Source of the DNA: UTCHB3 sp964371075
GTDB lineage: Bacteria > Bacteroidota > Ignavibacteria > Ignavibacteriales > Ignavibacteriaceae
Direction of reading: 5' to 3'
DNA length: 64,000 bases
Assembly: GCA_964371075.1 (NCBI GenBank)
Contig: CAYJKN010000003.1
Coordinates: 376,279 to 440,278 of the forward strand
The translations under genes and the position numbers were made by a program. The notes beneath the pieces were generated by a model. It was given only the letters and a program-made list of their open reading frames with translations. It was not told the origin of the DNA and did no database searches. Position 1 is the first letter of the stretch. Every line of letters starts with the position of its first letter. Positions 54,897 to 63,752 of the stretch are shown one piece after another.

Positions 54897-54915
54897 GTAT
54901 CGAAGATGTAATAAC

Positions 54916-55419
54916 TTAAAACTTCTGATCGTCGGCACTGGGACCATAAAGCCCGGGCACTTTCAGGTCATTCATTCGCAGATAAACTGTGAGCTGAGCT
55001 CTGTGATGGATCATGTGATTCATCACAGAGGATCTGAGAACGATATGCCTCGGTTGTCCAAACAATGCTTTGTCCTGAAAATACAATGTCCAGGTCTCTA
55101 ACATCTGCTCTTCTGTCATCCCTTTTAACGCCTCCAAAAACAATTTGACATTTTTGTCAAACAATTTAAGCAAATCTTCTTTGGTTTCCGGGTTGTCTCT
55201 GTCAAGACTTGTTTCCTCAGGGGTCATTCGGTATTCATTTGATTTCAGGGTCAATAAACCCCAATACGGCATATTTGTAACATGTAATGCCAAATGTTTA
55301 AATGAGAATGATTTTGGGTGTGGTTTGTAATCGAGTTTGGAAAAATCCAGATTTTCGAGCACCCTTCTTGTGCCCTTTAATTCCATTTCGAATTCATTAT
55401 AAAATAAGTCAATAAACAT
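54916..55419 (-). CDS. DinB-family protein
   Basis: Protein of 167 aa of the DinB/YfiT four-helix metal-binding fold. The histidines expected to bind metal are in FKHLALHVTNM and MNHMIHHRAQLTVY. Members include thiol transferases and many uncharacterised proteins; no specific substrate can be named. It is convergent with the T9SS gene, 19 nt apart, without a clear terminator. Confidence 0.88.
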   Translation of the reverse strand: MFIDLFYNEFEMELKGTRRVLENLDFSKLDYKPHPKSFSFKHLALHVTNMPYWGLLTLKSNEYRMTPEETSLDRDNPETKEDLLKLFDKNVKLFLEALKGMTEEQMLETWTLYFQDKALFGQPRHIVLRSSVMNHMIHHRAQLTVYLRMNDLKVPGLYGPSADDQKF

Positions 55420-55592
55420 TTATTTGTTCCTTATGTTGTAAGTTTGATTCAGTTCTGTTGATTAAAATTGTTTAACTTCAAAAATTAATTTAACAAAATA
55501 TGTACAGATAATTGTTCAACCGAATTATTTGCGATTATTTTTTCTCTGTAATGGCTTCATTACTGAATATCTTTTAGAGATTTTCATTAGAC

Positions 55593-55623
55593 TTGCGTAA
55601 TAATAAAATTGAATGTATATTTG
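55593..55623 (+). promoter_or_regulatory. Promoter of the metal-handling cassette (TTG - 20 nt - TATATTTG)
   Basis: TTG at 55593-55595 and TATATTTG at 55616-55623, 20 nt apart, fit the Bacteroidota -33/-7 pair. The octamer ends only 5 nt before the ATG at 55629, so transcription would begin at or next to the start codon. Confidence 0.6.
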
Positions 55624-55628
55624 GCATT

Positions 55629-56087
55629 ATGAATAAGAAGTTTCTGACATTAAGTCTAATTTTTGCTTTTCTCCTCTCGACCACCGGTCTCCCGGTGATC
55701 TTACACATGTGTGATATCACAGGTAGTAAGTCTTTGGTCTCTTGCAGCGAATGTAACGACGAGCAAAAAGCAGAAGAGACAGAATCTTGTTGTTCTACCG
55801 AGAACTCTGCTTCAAAAAGTACCGAAACCTCTTTTTCGCATGGGAAAAATATCGGGTGCTGTTCTGACCAACTCACACAGATCAAAATAGAAGATGATTT
55901 TTCTGTTAGCTCCGTCGATAAAGTCCAGCAAAATGTTACAGTAATATCTGTTGTTTCGACATCAAACACAACAGAAAAAGATGAAAATTATTTCCTGAAC
56001 GATTCCGGATTTTCTCCGGAACCACTTTACGGTAAACTCCTCCTCAAATCAATCCACCAGCTTAAGATAGCAAACCCCCTCTTTTAA
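55629..56087 (+). CDS. Exported Cys-rich protein (HYC_CC_PP-like), probable metal binder
   Basis: Protein of 152 aa with a signal peptide (residues 1-20). The Cys/His pattern is HMC (26-28), C39/C42, C54-C55 and C77-C78, matching the general layout of the HYC_CC_PP proteins that accompany TonB receptors in Bacteroidota. Pairs of Cys and the YHS-domain gene downstream suggest copper or another soft metal; this is inference. A start at 55593 would read through the promoter and is rejected. Confidence 0.78.
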   Translation: MNKKFLTLSLIFAFLLSTTGLPVILHMCDITGSKSLVSCSECNDEQKAEETESCCSTENSASKSTETSFSHGKNIGCCSDQLTQIKIEDDFSVSSVDKVQQNVTVISVVSTSNTTEKDENYFLNDSGFSPEPLYGKLLLKSIHQLKIANPLF

Positions 56088-56186
56088 AATTCCGTTTTAC
56101 CTGCAGAATTGTTTTATCCCTGCGACAGGAATAAATGCCTCTGCCTACTAAATATTTTCAATTCGGATAAAAAAAAGAGTTTAACT

Positions 56187-58388
56187 ATGAAATCCATTCT
56201 TATCTTAGTGATGTTTTTATGCATCAGCAGTGCAATTTCAGCACAAAATCTTAAAGGTTATGTTTATGAACTTGACCCGAAGGATAATCACCAACACCCG
56301 CTCCTTTCTGCCAACGTTTACTGGAAAGGAACACAAATTGGTGCAACAACCGATGAAAACGGTTTCTTCTCCTTAAAAAAAACAGGTAAAGAACGCTCAC
56401 AACTTATTGTCAGTTATATCGGCTATAAACCTGATACAATTGAAGTGTCAAATTCACTCGATTCAATCGTTATTGTCCTGTCCCTGAACAGGGAATTTCA
56501 AGAAGTATTGATATCCGCGGATCGTTCGTCAAAGTTTATTGATGAAGGCGAACCTCAGATGATTGAAGTTATCTCAAACAAAGAACTTCTTAAGGCAGCC
56601 TGCTGTAATCTTGGTGAGAGTTTCACCACCAATGCATCTGTGGATGTTCAGTTTCAGGATGCAGTAACGGGTGCCCGACAAATTCAACTTCTTGGACTTG
56701 CCGGAACATACACACAAATGCTTTTCGAAAATATCCCGTCGATGAATGGGATTGGAAGTTCATTTGGACTTGGTTTTGTCCCCGGTCCATGGATATCTCA
56801 GATCAGTATCTCAAAAGGTTCAGCATCCGTAATTAATGGTTACGAGTCGATTACCGGACAAATCAATATCGGCTACAAAAAGCCGACCGATGCCGAAAGA
56901 TACTATTTTAATGCTTTCCAAAGTTCACATTTGAAAACTGATCTTAATGCTAATGCTGCTTTTGAGTTCTCTGAGCATTTAAGCACTATGGTGCTCGCTC
57001 ATATGAACACTACTCCCAAATCATTTGACGATAACGGTGATTCATTCGCTGATGATCCAAAAACGACTCAATATAATGTGATGAACCGCTGGAAATATCA
57101 CAGCAACATTGGGTATGAAGCCGAACTGGGATTTCAGCTGATGTCAGAAAAAAGAAGTGGTGGACAAATGGCTCCACTGGCTTCCGGAAGAAAATATTCT
57201 CTTGATATTAACTCCGATCATCTTGATCTCTTCTTGAAAAATGGATTTGTTTTTAATGCCGAACCCTACACAAGTTTGGGTCTCATTTTGAACGGGCACA
57301 GACACACCCAAAATTCACAAATTGGATTAAGTAAATACGATGCGAGACAAACTTCTTTCTTTGGAAAATTGATCCTGGAAACCGGAACCGTCGACGAGAT
57401 TCATAAGATTACAACCGGAATTTCATTTGCTTTTGATGAGTATAAAGAAGAGTTAAATAACCTTGCACTGCTCAGAAATGAATCGGTGCCGGGGGTATTT
57501 ATGGAATACAATTTTTCTCCTTCAAACCTGATTTCGATAGTTCCGGGAGTAAGAGTTGACTTTCATAATCTCTATGGCACATTTGTCACCCCCAGAATTC
57601 ATTTTAAGTTTATGGCTGATGAAAATACAACCCTAAGAGCATCCGCAGGAAAAGGTTATCGCTCGGTTAATCTTTTTTCAGATAACCTGAACTACTTTGC
57701 AAGTTCCAGAAGTTTTGAAGTGATAGATCAACCAAAATTTGAAGAGGCCTGGAACTATGGTCTCAACCTGACAAGATATTTTATGATTGACGGACGAGAG
57801 TTAAGTCTGACTGCAGATTATTACAGAACCGACTTCGTAAAACAGACTGTGGTTGATATTGATTCCGATCCACGAAAAGTGAAGTTTTATGACCTGAACG
57901 GGACATCTTATTCCAACAGTTATCAGATTGAAGCGGCTTACGAATTGTTATCCGACTTTAATGTCTCACTGGCATACAGATATACAGATGTAAAATCAAC
58001 ATATGATGGAGTTCTTTCCACCGCCCCGCTTCAGAGTCGATATAAAATTTTATCAACCGTTGCCTGGTTGATCAGAGATGCAGGATTAACTTTTGATGCA
58101 TCTTTTCTTCTCAACGGGCCAGGGAGAATCCCCTCCACCGCAGCAAATCCGATTCAATATCAAAGATCAGACTCATTTGACCCCTATCTGAATATCAATG
58201 CTCAAGTATCTAAAAATTTCGGTTTCTTTGATTTTTATGTGGGAGTGGAAAACCTGACTGGATTTATGCAGGATAATCCTATTATTGCAGCAGACGATCC
58301 GTTTGGAACCTACTTTGATGCTTCCCAAATTTGGGGGCCTGTTTCAGGTAGAAAATTTTATGCAGGTATCCGTTTAAGTGTTTTATAA
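56187..58388 (+). CDS. TonB-dependent outer-membrane receptor, probably metal-related
   Basis: Protein of 733 aa from the ATG at 56187 (signal peptide ending SAISAQ). A carboxypeptidase-D-like beta domain (about 23-105) is followed by a plug with the distinctive LLKAACCNLGESFTTNASVDV stretch split here as AACCNLGESF and NASVDV, then a 22-strand-like barrel ending in Phe/Leu (AGIRLSVL). The AACC plug variant is seen in receptors next to metal genes; with Cys-rich and YHS neighbours I infer uptake or sensing of a metal complex. The upstream TTG at 56109 lacks a signal peptide and is rejected. Confidence 0.9.
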   Translation: MKSILILVMFLCISSAISAQNLKGYVYELDPKDNHQHPLLSANVYWKGTQIGATTDENGFFSLKKTGKERSQLIVSYIGYKPDTIEVSNSLDSIVIVLSLNREFQEVLISADRSSKFIDEGEPQMIEVISNKELLKAACCNLGESFTTNASVDVQFQDAVTGARQIQLLGLAGTYTQMLFENIPSMNGIGSSFGLGFVPGPWISQISISKGSASVINGYESITGQINIGYKKPTDAERYYFNAFQSSHLKTDLNANAAFEFSEHLSTMVLAHMNTTPKSFDDNGDSFADDPKTTQYNVMNRWKYHSNIGYEAELGFQLMSEKRSGGQMAPLASGRKYSLDINSDHLDLFLKNGFVFNAEPYTSLGLILNGHRHTQNSQIGLSKYDARQTSFFGKLILETGTVDEIHKITTGISFAFDEYKEELNNLALLRNESVPGVFMEYNFSPSNLISIVPGVRVDFHNLYGTFVTPRIHFKFMADENTTLRASAGKGYRSVNLFSDNLNYFASSRSFEVIDQPKFEEAWNYGLNLTRYFMIDGRELSLTADYYRTDFVKQTVVDIDSDPRKVKFYDLNGTSYSNSYQIEAAYELLSDFNVSLAYRYTDVKSTYDGVLSTAPLQSRYKILSTVAWLIRDAGLTFDASFLLNGPGRIPSTAANPIQYQRSDSFDPYLNINAQVSKNFGFFDFYVGVENLTGFMQDNPIIAADDPFGTYFDASQIWGPVSGRKFYAGIRLSVL

Positions 58389-58416
58389 TTAATCAATCTC
58401 AATTTTGGAGAATAAA

Positions 58417-58758
58417 ATGAAAAAGTATCTATTTATTATCACAATGTTTGTTGCCTTTTCAGGTCTTAACCTTTTTGCTCAGGAAAAACCTGACACATCC
58501 TCACATCCTGCAAAAGAATCGGTAACCCAGGTTAAAGACTCAAGTGTGGTGAGTGAAACCACTGAACAGGCAGAACCATGGAATAAGGTTTGTCCAGTTA
58601 TGGGTAACAAAATCAACCCAAAAGTTGGAACAGTTACCTTTGAAGGAAAGGCCTACGGATTCTGCTGCGCCGGATGCGACGCAAAATTTGCAAAAAATCC
58701 TGAAAAGTATTCAAAGAACCTCAATGAAAATGGTACAAGGTTCATCGGTAAAAAATAG
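58417..58758 (+). CDS. Exported YHS-domain protein, probable metal binding
   Basis: Protein of 113 aa from the ATG at 58417, with GGAG 6 nt upstream. A signal peptide (ends LFAQ, residue 22) and a Ser/Thr/Glu-rich linker precede a YHS domain (about 57-105): C59 in KVCPVMGN and C83, C84, C87 in GFCCAGCDAKF. The YHS domain occurs at the ends of copper and other metal transporters and as small binding proteins. It follows the TonB receptor by 28 nt and is likely co-expressed. Confidence 0.88.
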   Translation: MKKYLFIITMFVAFSGLNLFAQEKPDTSSHPAKESVTQVKDSSVVSETTEQAEPWNKVCPVMGNKINPKVGTVTFEGKAYGFCCAGCDAKFAKNPEKYSKNLNENGTRFIGKK

Positions 58759-58777
58759 TCAATAACCGTATTAAGAG

Positions 58778-58845
58778 AATCACGATCCCTTCAAATTTGA
58801 CACCGGTAACAATTTTATTGCAGCCGATTTTTAGGGATTGTGATT
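58778..58845. repeat. Long-armed inverted repeat, function unknown
   Basis: Thirteen-bp arms (58778-58790 and 58833-58845) pair with a single G-T, enclosing about 42 nt. No T-run follows, so it is not a standard terminator. It lies between the YHS gene and the promoter at 58863. Confidence 0.5.
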
Positions 58846-58862
58846 ATTTATTTGGTGTCCGC

Positions 58863-58892
58863 TTGGATTTATCTTAAATTGAATTATATTTG
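58863..58892 (+). promoter_or_regulatory. Promoter (TTG - 19 nt - TATATTTG)
   Basis: TTG at 58863-58865 and TATATTTG at 58885-58892 are 19 nt apart, the ideal spacing. A transcript would have a leader of about 80 nt before the lipoprotein ATG at 58981. Confidence 0.65.
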
Positions 58893-58980
58893 TCGGTTGT
58901 AATTCAATCTTTGAAGAATACCTTCAAATAGATGATAAAAGTTATGAAATTCAATAATCACAAATTTATCCGGAGACACC

Positions 58981-59280
58981 ATGATAAATAAGACTCTTAC
59001 AAGATCACTTCTTCTGATTTTTGCTGCTGTACTTTTTACCGCTTGTAGTTTATCAACTGAACAACTCGCTGATGAAGTAAAAAAAGATATGTCCAATAGT
59101 GCTGAATTTAAGGAGAGAGAAATTACGGTAAAAGAATTCACACTGGTGCACAAAGCCGGAAATGAATACAATGGACTCCTCAAAACAAAAGAACCAAATG
59201 GTGAATTCACCTACACGGTTGATGTTGTTTATGATGGAGAATCATTCACCTGGAAAGTTCTTGAACAAGTAAACAAGTAA
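58981..59280 (+). CDS. Small lipoprotein, function unknown
   Basis: Protein of 99 aa with a lipobox (LFTAC, Cys22). After a charged helix (ADEVKKDMSNSAEFK) come beta-strand-like segments (NEYNGLLKTKEP, FTYTVDVVYDGESFTWKV) that suggest a small soluble domain of NTF2-like or cystatin-like size. I recognise no family. CGGAG precedes the ATG. It has its own promoter and terminator. Confidence 0.82.
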   Translation: MINKTLTRSLLLIFAAVLFTACSLSTEQLADEVKKDMSNSAEFKEREITVKEFTLVHKAGNEYNGLLKTKEPNGEFTYTVDVVYDGESFTWKVLEQVNK

Positions 59281-59308
59281 TTTATCCCGGCAAAATTACA
59301 AATTTTTG

Positions 59309-59345
59309 AATCGCACAGATTTTAGAGTCTGTGCGATTTTTTTTT
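59309..59345 (+). terminator. Rho-independent terminator
   Basis: Eleven-bp stem AATCGCACAGA (59309-59319) with TCTGTGCGATT (59328-59338), then T residues to 59345. Confidence 0.93.
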
Positions 59346-59545
59346 GCCCCCCCCAACATACCCCTCACCGACTCAGTAAAATAAGGGGAATCCCCTATTT
59401 CAAACGATTTATGGTTAAAGTAAATTTGAGTTAGATAATCGAATTTTTATTAGAATCTAATCGCCCTGTTTAATAGTTTTTAATTTTTTTTTTGAACCCA
59501 ATTTTTTTCTTAATCTTTTAGTTAATCCAAACAAAAGGAGACAGT
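59346..59545. other. Gap with nothing recognised beyond a C-run
   Basis: AT-rich spacer of 200 nt with a run of eight C residues (about 59347-59354). I see no matching -33/-7 pair; the promoter of the paralogue pair must be here, and AAGGAG before 59546 is a strong ribosome-binding site. Confidence 0.4.
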
Positions 59546-60022
59546 ATGTCTAAAAAGATATTCTCATTTCTGGTCCTGATAGTTTTGTTTGCAATGCCAA
59601 ACTTTGCCCAAGAGACCTTCACCCATGAAGCAGCAAAAATAAGTGTTACACTTCCTGCCGGTTGGATGTATGAAACCTCTGACAACGGAATAAGTGCTTA
59701 CCCTGCTGAAGGTGGCTTTTTTGTATATTTTCAAGTTATACACGCAGATGCACTCGATGCTGCACTTGGTGAAGTTGACAAAATGCTTAACGAGCAGATG
59801 CAAAGTGTTGAACTCGGTCAGGCTCAAGACTATGATGTTAATGGCATGAGTGGAATTTTTGTAGAAGGAACCGCAGATGGACTCCTGATGGCAGTTGGTG
59901 TGATTGATACCCCTGTTGCAAACTCCAGCCTTATGGTTGGTGCATGGGGAGCCCCTGATGTTGTACAAAAATATCAGCAGGATATCATGTCAATTATCAG
60001 CAGTATTTCACCGGCCAATTAG
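59546..60022 (+). CDS. Secreted protein, first of a tandem paralogue pair
   Basis: Protein of 158 aa with a cleavable signal peptide (ends NFAQ). The mature part matches the next gene product without gaps over about 135 residues: KISVTLPAGWMYET, LDAALGEVDKML, YDVNGM, FVEGTADG and SSLMVGAWGAP. The amphipathic start followed by AGW recalls PsbP/DcrB-like small alpha-beta folds, but no family is certain. It has AGGAG 6 nt before the ATG. Confidence 0.83.
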   Translation: MSKKIFSFLVLIVLFAMPNFAQETFTHEAAKISVTLPAGWMYETSDNGISAYPAEGGFFVYFQVIHADALDAALGEVDKMLNEQMQSVELGQAQDYDVNGMSGIFVEGTADGLLMAVGVIDTPVANSSLMVGAWGAPDVVQKYQQDIMSIISSISPAN

Positions 60023-60057
60023 TTAATTTAATCTTATTCACACAATCGGAAAACAAT

Positions 60058-60609
60058 ATGTCAAAATATTTTTCATTAGTCGCCATTCTTTTTGTTGCAC
60101 TTTTTATCGCCGGATGTGGTAAAAAAGAAGCTCCAAAAACCGCAGATACCCCAAAAACTGATGCACCTGCCGCCAAAGAACCCGGTGTTGCCGGTGAAAC
60201 TTTCACCAACGAAGCTGCTCAGGTTAGTGTTGCTCTCCCTGAAGGCTGGATGTATGAAACCGCTGATGGTAGCATCACCGCTTACCCAAAAGAAGGCGGA
60301 TTTGTAGTTCATTTTAATACATTAAAAGTTGATGAACTTGATGCCGCTCTTACAGAAGTTGATAAAATGCTCGAAGCCGATGTTAAAGATCTAAAACTTG
60401 GCGAAGCTACTGAGTACGATGTGAATGGTATGAAAGGTAAGTTTGTTGAAGGCACAGCCGATGGCGTTCTTTTGGCCCTTGGAGTTCTTGATACCCCCGT
60501 TGAAAACACCAGCTTAATGGTTGGTGCATGGGGCGCTCCTGAGTCGGTTAATAAATATTCAAAAGAAATTCTCTGGATTTTTCAGAACGTGAAACCGGTT
60601 ACTAAATAG
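60058..60609 (+). CDS. Lipoprotein paralogue of the preceding gene
   Basis: Protein of 183 aa with a lipobox (FIAGCGKKE, Cys19), a Lys/Pro/Ala-rich linker (about 22-42) and the same domain as the upstream gene (QVSVALPEGWMYET, LDAALTEVDKML, YDVNGM, FVEGTADG, TSLMVGAWGAP). The pair arose by tandem duplication, after which one copy became membrane-attached. The gap is 35 nt, so they share a transcript. Confidence 0.85.
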   Translation: MSKYFSLVAILFVALFIAGCGKKEAPKTADTPKTDAPAAKEPGVAGETFTNEAAQVSVALPEGWMYETADGSITAYPKEGGFVVHFNTLKVDELDAALTEVDKMLEADVKDLKLGEATEYDVNGMKGKFVEGTADGVLLALGVLDTPVENTSLMVGAWGAPESVNKYSKEILWIFQNVKPVTK

Positions 60610-60628
60610 TCCCTTTTTTTTAATCGCA

Positions 60629-60668
60629 AACGGGTCACTTTACTTGTAGAGTGATCCGTTTTTTTTTA
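60629..60668 (+). terminator. Rho-independent terminator
   Basis: Eleven-bp stem with one G-T pair, 60629-60639 with 60650-60660, then about eight T residues. It ends the paralogue-pair transcript. Confidence 0.9.
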
Positions 60669-60780
60669 ATCTCTTCTGTTTGAATCCGTTTGTTATGAAT
60701 AATGTCGATTTCCACCCGTGATTTACCAAACTAAATGATTATTTTGTGTAATTAAATTAAAGTCATTTAATGCTGTGTAA

Positions 60781-63039
60781 ATGAAACTAAATCTCTCAAT
60801 CACTCTTTTTATTCTGTTATTCCTTCTTCCACATTTGAGTGTTAGTGCTCAATCTGCGGCTGACAGTCTGGATATCTATGACCCATATAGTAATACTGCT
60901 GATATCAGACGGATACTCCAAAGCCAATTTTCTCTTCTCGGACGCAATAATCTCAAACTTGAAAGTGAATTGACAAAAAAACTTGAGAAGGCCAGAATAG
61001 ATGGAGATTCGCTTACGGCAATGAAGTTGTTGTCATCTCTGGGAGATATATATCTGCAGGCCGGGCTCAATTCAATGGCCTTAAAGTCCTATTCGGAAGC
61101 TGCCAATGTTTCACTGAGTATAAACGATTCAATTCAGAACGCCCTCCTGAAAATGAAAATTGGAAGATGTTACTATTTTGCAGATATAACCGACATACCA
61201 ATCGACTATGTTAATTCGGGTTATGATATTCTAATAAAAAGCAAAGATATTGAGATCAGGGCATTGGCGCTCTACCTCAAAGGAGCACTTAATACGGTTC
61301 CTTCACAGACAAAAGAGTTATATAGACAGGCACTCGAATTACAAAAAATTGTAATCAGTAAAAAACCCAACGACATCCAGGCAAATGAAAACCTGTCTCG
61401 ATACCTTAATGCAAATGGTAAAACCGAAGAGGCTTTGGCAATAGCCCGGAAAGTTAATAACCCCTGGTTGATCGCTCTCTATCTAAACAATATCGGTTAT
61501 GAAGATCTGCAGAATAAAAAATTCGCGAAAGCTCATGATATTTTTAAGACAACACTCAAAATCGCTCTAAATGAACGACTTATAATTCTTCTAAGAAATA
61601 CTCTTAACAATCTGGCAGAGTTACATCGTGCCACAGGCGATTGGAAAACCGCAACCCGTTATCAATTCCTCCAAATTCTTGTGGTTGGAAACATCTACAA
61701 CGAAAAATACAACTCCCTCTTTTCAGAGTACAAGGCTAAATTCCAGATTGAACTGAATGAATCGAGAATTAAAAACCTGGAAACCGAGAGAACAGAACTC
61801 TCTGACACTTTGCATAATGAAAGAATAATTACTTTCCTTCTCTTCCTGCTTGCTTTATCAACCACATTCATTCTGGTAATTTTTATTACAAGTCGTAAAA
61901 AAATTAACGCTGTTATTAATGAACTAAATATTCGGAATACAACGCTTTCATCTCAAAAAACCGAACTTGAACTACTTCACGCCGAATTATCTCAAAAGGA
62001 GTTAAACCTTCGAAATGCACAGGCAATCGCAAAACTTGCAAATTGGCAGTGGAACAGAGATGAAGATAAATTTTCATTCTCCGACCAAATGCCGATAATT
62101 TTTGGCATTCCAAAAGAGGAGCTGAATGTCAACTTTCGTCCCGCAATTCTCGCTGTGGTTCACCCTGACGACAGAGAAATGGTAGGAACATATCTGCATC
62201 GGGGAAAAAACAAACGGGAATATCACGATAGAGAATATAGAATTATCTGTGATTCAACAATAAAATGGATCCGATCGAAATATTCTGCACTTACCGACGA
62301 AAACGGCGATCTTGTTCATATTGCCGGAACGGTTCAGGATATTACCTACCTCAAAGAGGAGGAAGAAATAAGACTCGCAGCCGCCACTCAAAGGTCATTT
62401 ACTGAGCTTTTGATCATGTCGCAGGAACAGGAGAGGAAAAGAATTGCGGGTGAACTTCATGACAGTTTTGGACAGGATCTGCTTTTTATTAAAAACAAGG
62501 TTAAACTGGGGTTGCGTGATAAAAACATTGAACAGGCAGCCGGTCCATTTATCTCTGAGATAGATAAATCCCTCGACACACTACTCGCCCATACGAGAGA
62601 TATTGCATACAGTCTGATACCTGTCCACCTTGAACGACTGGGGCTGTCTGAAACCCTGAATGAATTGATTACCAGAGCCTCCAGAACAACCAATATACAG
62701 TTTATTCTTGATATTGAACCGGTTGAGAATATTTTCCCTATCGAAAAGGAACTGACAATTTACAGAATAGTTCAGGAAGCACTCAACAATATTCTAAAAC
62801 ATTCAGAAGCCAACAATGCCTCAATCACTCTTTCGAGAAGAAAAAAAGTTTACCTCCTCGAGATTGATGACGATGGCACGGGGTACGATGTTACCGATCC
62901 CGCCGTTCAACATGGATTTGGTTTGGCAAACATCGTCAACAGAGTAAACCTCCTTAACGGAAAACTTAAAATTTCTACTGAACCCGGTAAGGGGACAAAC
63001 ATCAAAATTTACATCCCTTTTGGAGACAATAATGAGTAA
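60781..63039 (+). CDS. TPR-PAS sensor histidine kinase (NarL/HisKA_3 type)
   Basis: Protein of 752 aa: signal peptide (ends SVSAQ), tetratricopeptide-like helical repeats (about 50-320) in the periplasm, one membrane segment (about 348-370), coiled coil, PAS domain (about 412-530), then a HisKA_3 dimerisation helix with RKRIAGELHDSFGQ (H560) and a HATPase domain (QEALNNILKHSEA, DDDGTGYD, HGFGLANI). It autophosphorylates H560 and passes phosphate to the regulator encoded next, whose start overlaps its 3' end by 8 nt. The signal is unknown. Confidence 0.93.
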   Translation: MKLNLSITLFILLFLLPHLSVSAQSAADSLDIYDPYSNTADIRRILQSQFSLLGRNNLKLESELTKKLEKARIDGDSLTAMKLLSSLGDIYLQAGLNSMALKSYSEAANVSLSINDSIQNALLKMKIGRCYYFADITDIPIDYVNSGYDILIKSKDIEIRALALYLKGALNTVPSQTKELYRQALELQKIVISKKPNDIQANENLSRYLNANGKTEEALAIARKVNNPWLIALYLNNIGYEDLQNKKFAKAHDIFKTTLKIALNERLIILLRNTLNNLAELHRATGDWKTATRYQFLQILVVGNIYNEKYNSLFSEYKAKFQIELNESRIKNLETERTELSDTLHNERIITFLLFLLALSTTFILVIFITSRKKINAVINELNIRNTTLSSQKTELELLHAELSQKELNLRNAQAIAKLANWQWNRDEDKFSFSDQMPIIFGIPKEELNVNFRPAILAVVHPDDREMVGTYLHRGKNKREYHDREYRIICDSTIKWIRSKYSALTDENGDLVHIAGTVQDITYLKEEEEIRLAAATQRSFTELLIMSQEQERKRIAGELHDSFGQDLLFIKNKVKLGLRDKNIEQAAGPFISEIDKSLDTLLAHTRDIAYSLIPVHLERLGLSETLNELITRASRTTNIQFILDIEPVENIFPIEKELTIYRIVQEALNNILKHSEANNASITLSRRKKVYLLEIDDDGTGYDVTDPAVQHGFGLANIVNRVNLLNGKLKISTEPGKGTNIKIYIPFGDNNE

Positions 63040-63670
63040 AATCAGACTGATCCTGGCTGATGACCACCCCCTTCTTATTCAAGGACTTGTCTCTATCCTA
63101 AGAGAAGAGGAGAACATAGAAGTACTCGGACAGGCTTCAGACGGGATTGGAGCACTTGAATTAATCAGGAAATTTGAACCTGATATCGCAATTCTCGACA
63201 TTCAAATGCCTGAACCCGGAGGGCTTAGAATCGCTGAATTACTTCGTAATGAAAACAAAAGCACCAAAATAATCGTCCTTACAATGTTTAAGGAAGAATC
63301 ACTGATAAAAAGAGTATTAAAACTGGGAGTGCGGGGTTATGTATTAAAAGAAAATGCCATTGATGATATCATTGACTCAATAAATATCGTTTATGATGGT
63401 GGAATTTACCTCAGCAACACTGTATCAGAAGTAATCAGAGACAACAGTAATGATTTACTTTCGGGTAGTTACCAAATCCTTACACCATCCGAAAAAAAGA
63501 TTTTGCGACTTATCGGCGAAGGCAAATCAAGCAAAGAAATCGCAAACGAACTATTCATCAGTAGCAAAACAGTGGAAAACCACAGAGGAAACATCTGTAA
63601 AAAACTCGGTGTCACCGGCTTTTCAGCACTGATAAAATATGCCCTATCGAACAAAATGACACTTGAATGA
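63032..63670 (+). CDS. NarL-family response regulator
   Basis: Protein of 212 aa from the ATG at 63032 with GGAG upstream; a TTG at 63020 is in frame but less likely. Receiver domain (1-120) with acidic pocket D10-D11 and acceptor D56 (ILDIQMPEP), and a LuxR-type helix-turn-helix (about 145-205; GKSSKEIANELFISSKTVENHRGNI shown in part as SKEIANELFISSKTVENH). It is the cognate partner of the kinase just upstream. Confidence 0.95.
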   Translation: MSKIRLILADDHPLLIQGLVSILREEENIEVLGQASDGIGALELIRKFEPDIAILDIQMPEPGGLRIAELLRNENKSTKIIVLTMFKEESLIKRVLKLGVRGYVLKENAIDDIIDSINIVYDGGIYLSNTVSEVIRDNSNDLLSGSYQILTPSEKKILRLIGEGKSSKEIANELFISSKTVENHRGNICKKLGVTGFSALIKYALSNKMTLE

Positions 63671-63689
63671 TGTATCTACACAACGGAAA

Positions 63690-63715
63690 TTTCGCTTACG
63701 TGAAACTTTTTCTTT
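63690..63715 (+). terminator. Weak terminator after the two-component operon
   Basis: Six-bp stem TTTCGC (63690-63695) with GTGAAA (63700-63705), one G-T pair, then CTTTTTCTTT. Short but well placed, 20 nt after the stop. Confidence 0.4.
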
Positions 63716-63743
63716 ATAATTTCCATTTTTTTTCGTAAGTTTG
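63713..63743 (+). promoter_or_regulatory. Promoter of the tRNA-Gly gene (TTTA - 19 nt - TAAGTTTG)
   Basis: TAAGTTTG at 63736-63743 fits TAnnTTTG and ends 9 nt before the mature tRNA. TTTA at 63713-63716 is 19 nt upstream in the -33 position. Confidence 0.6.
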
Positions 63744-63752
63744 GAATTATAA

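Noticed and set aside
59347..59354. Run of eight C residues as a phase-variation tract
   Set aside because: It lies between a terminator and the next gene, 190 nt before the start codon and not at a visible promoter; a single homopolymer is not enough.
59564..59968. 134-aa minus-strand frame opposite the first paralogue
   Set aside because: Covers nearly the whole real gene in reverse, with unusual Cys and His content from antisense reading; no start signal.
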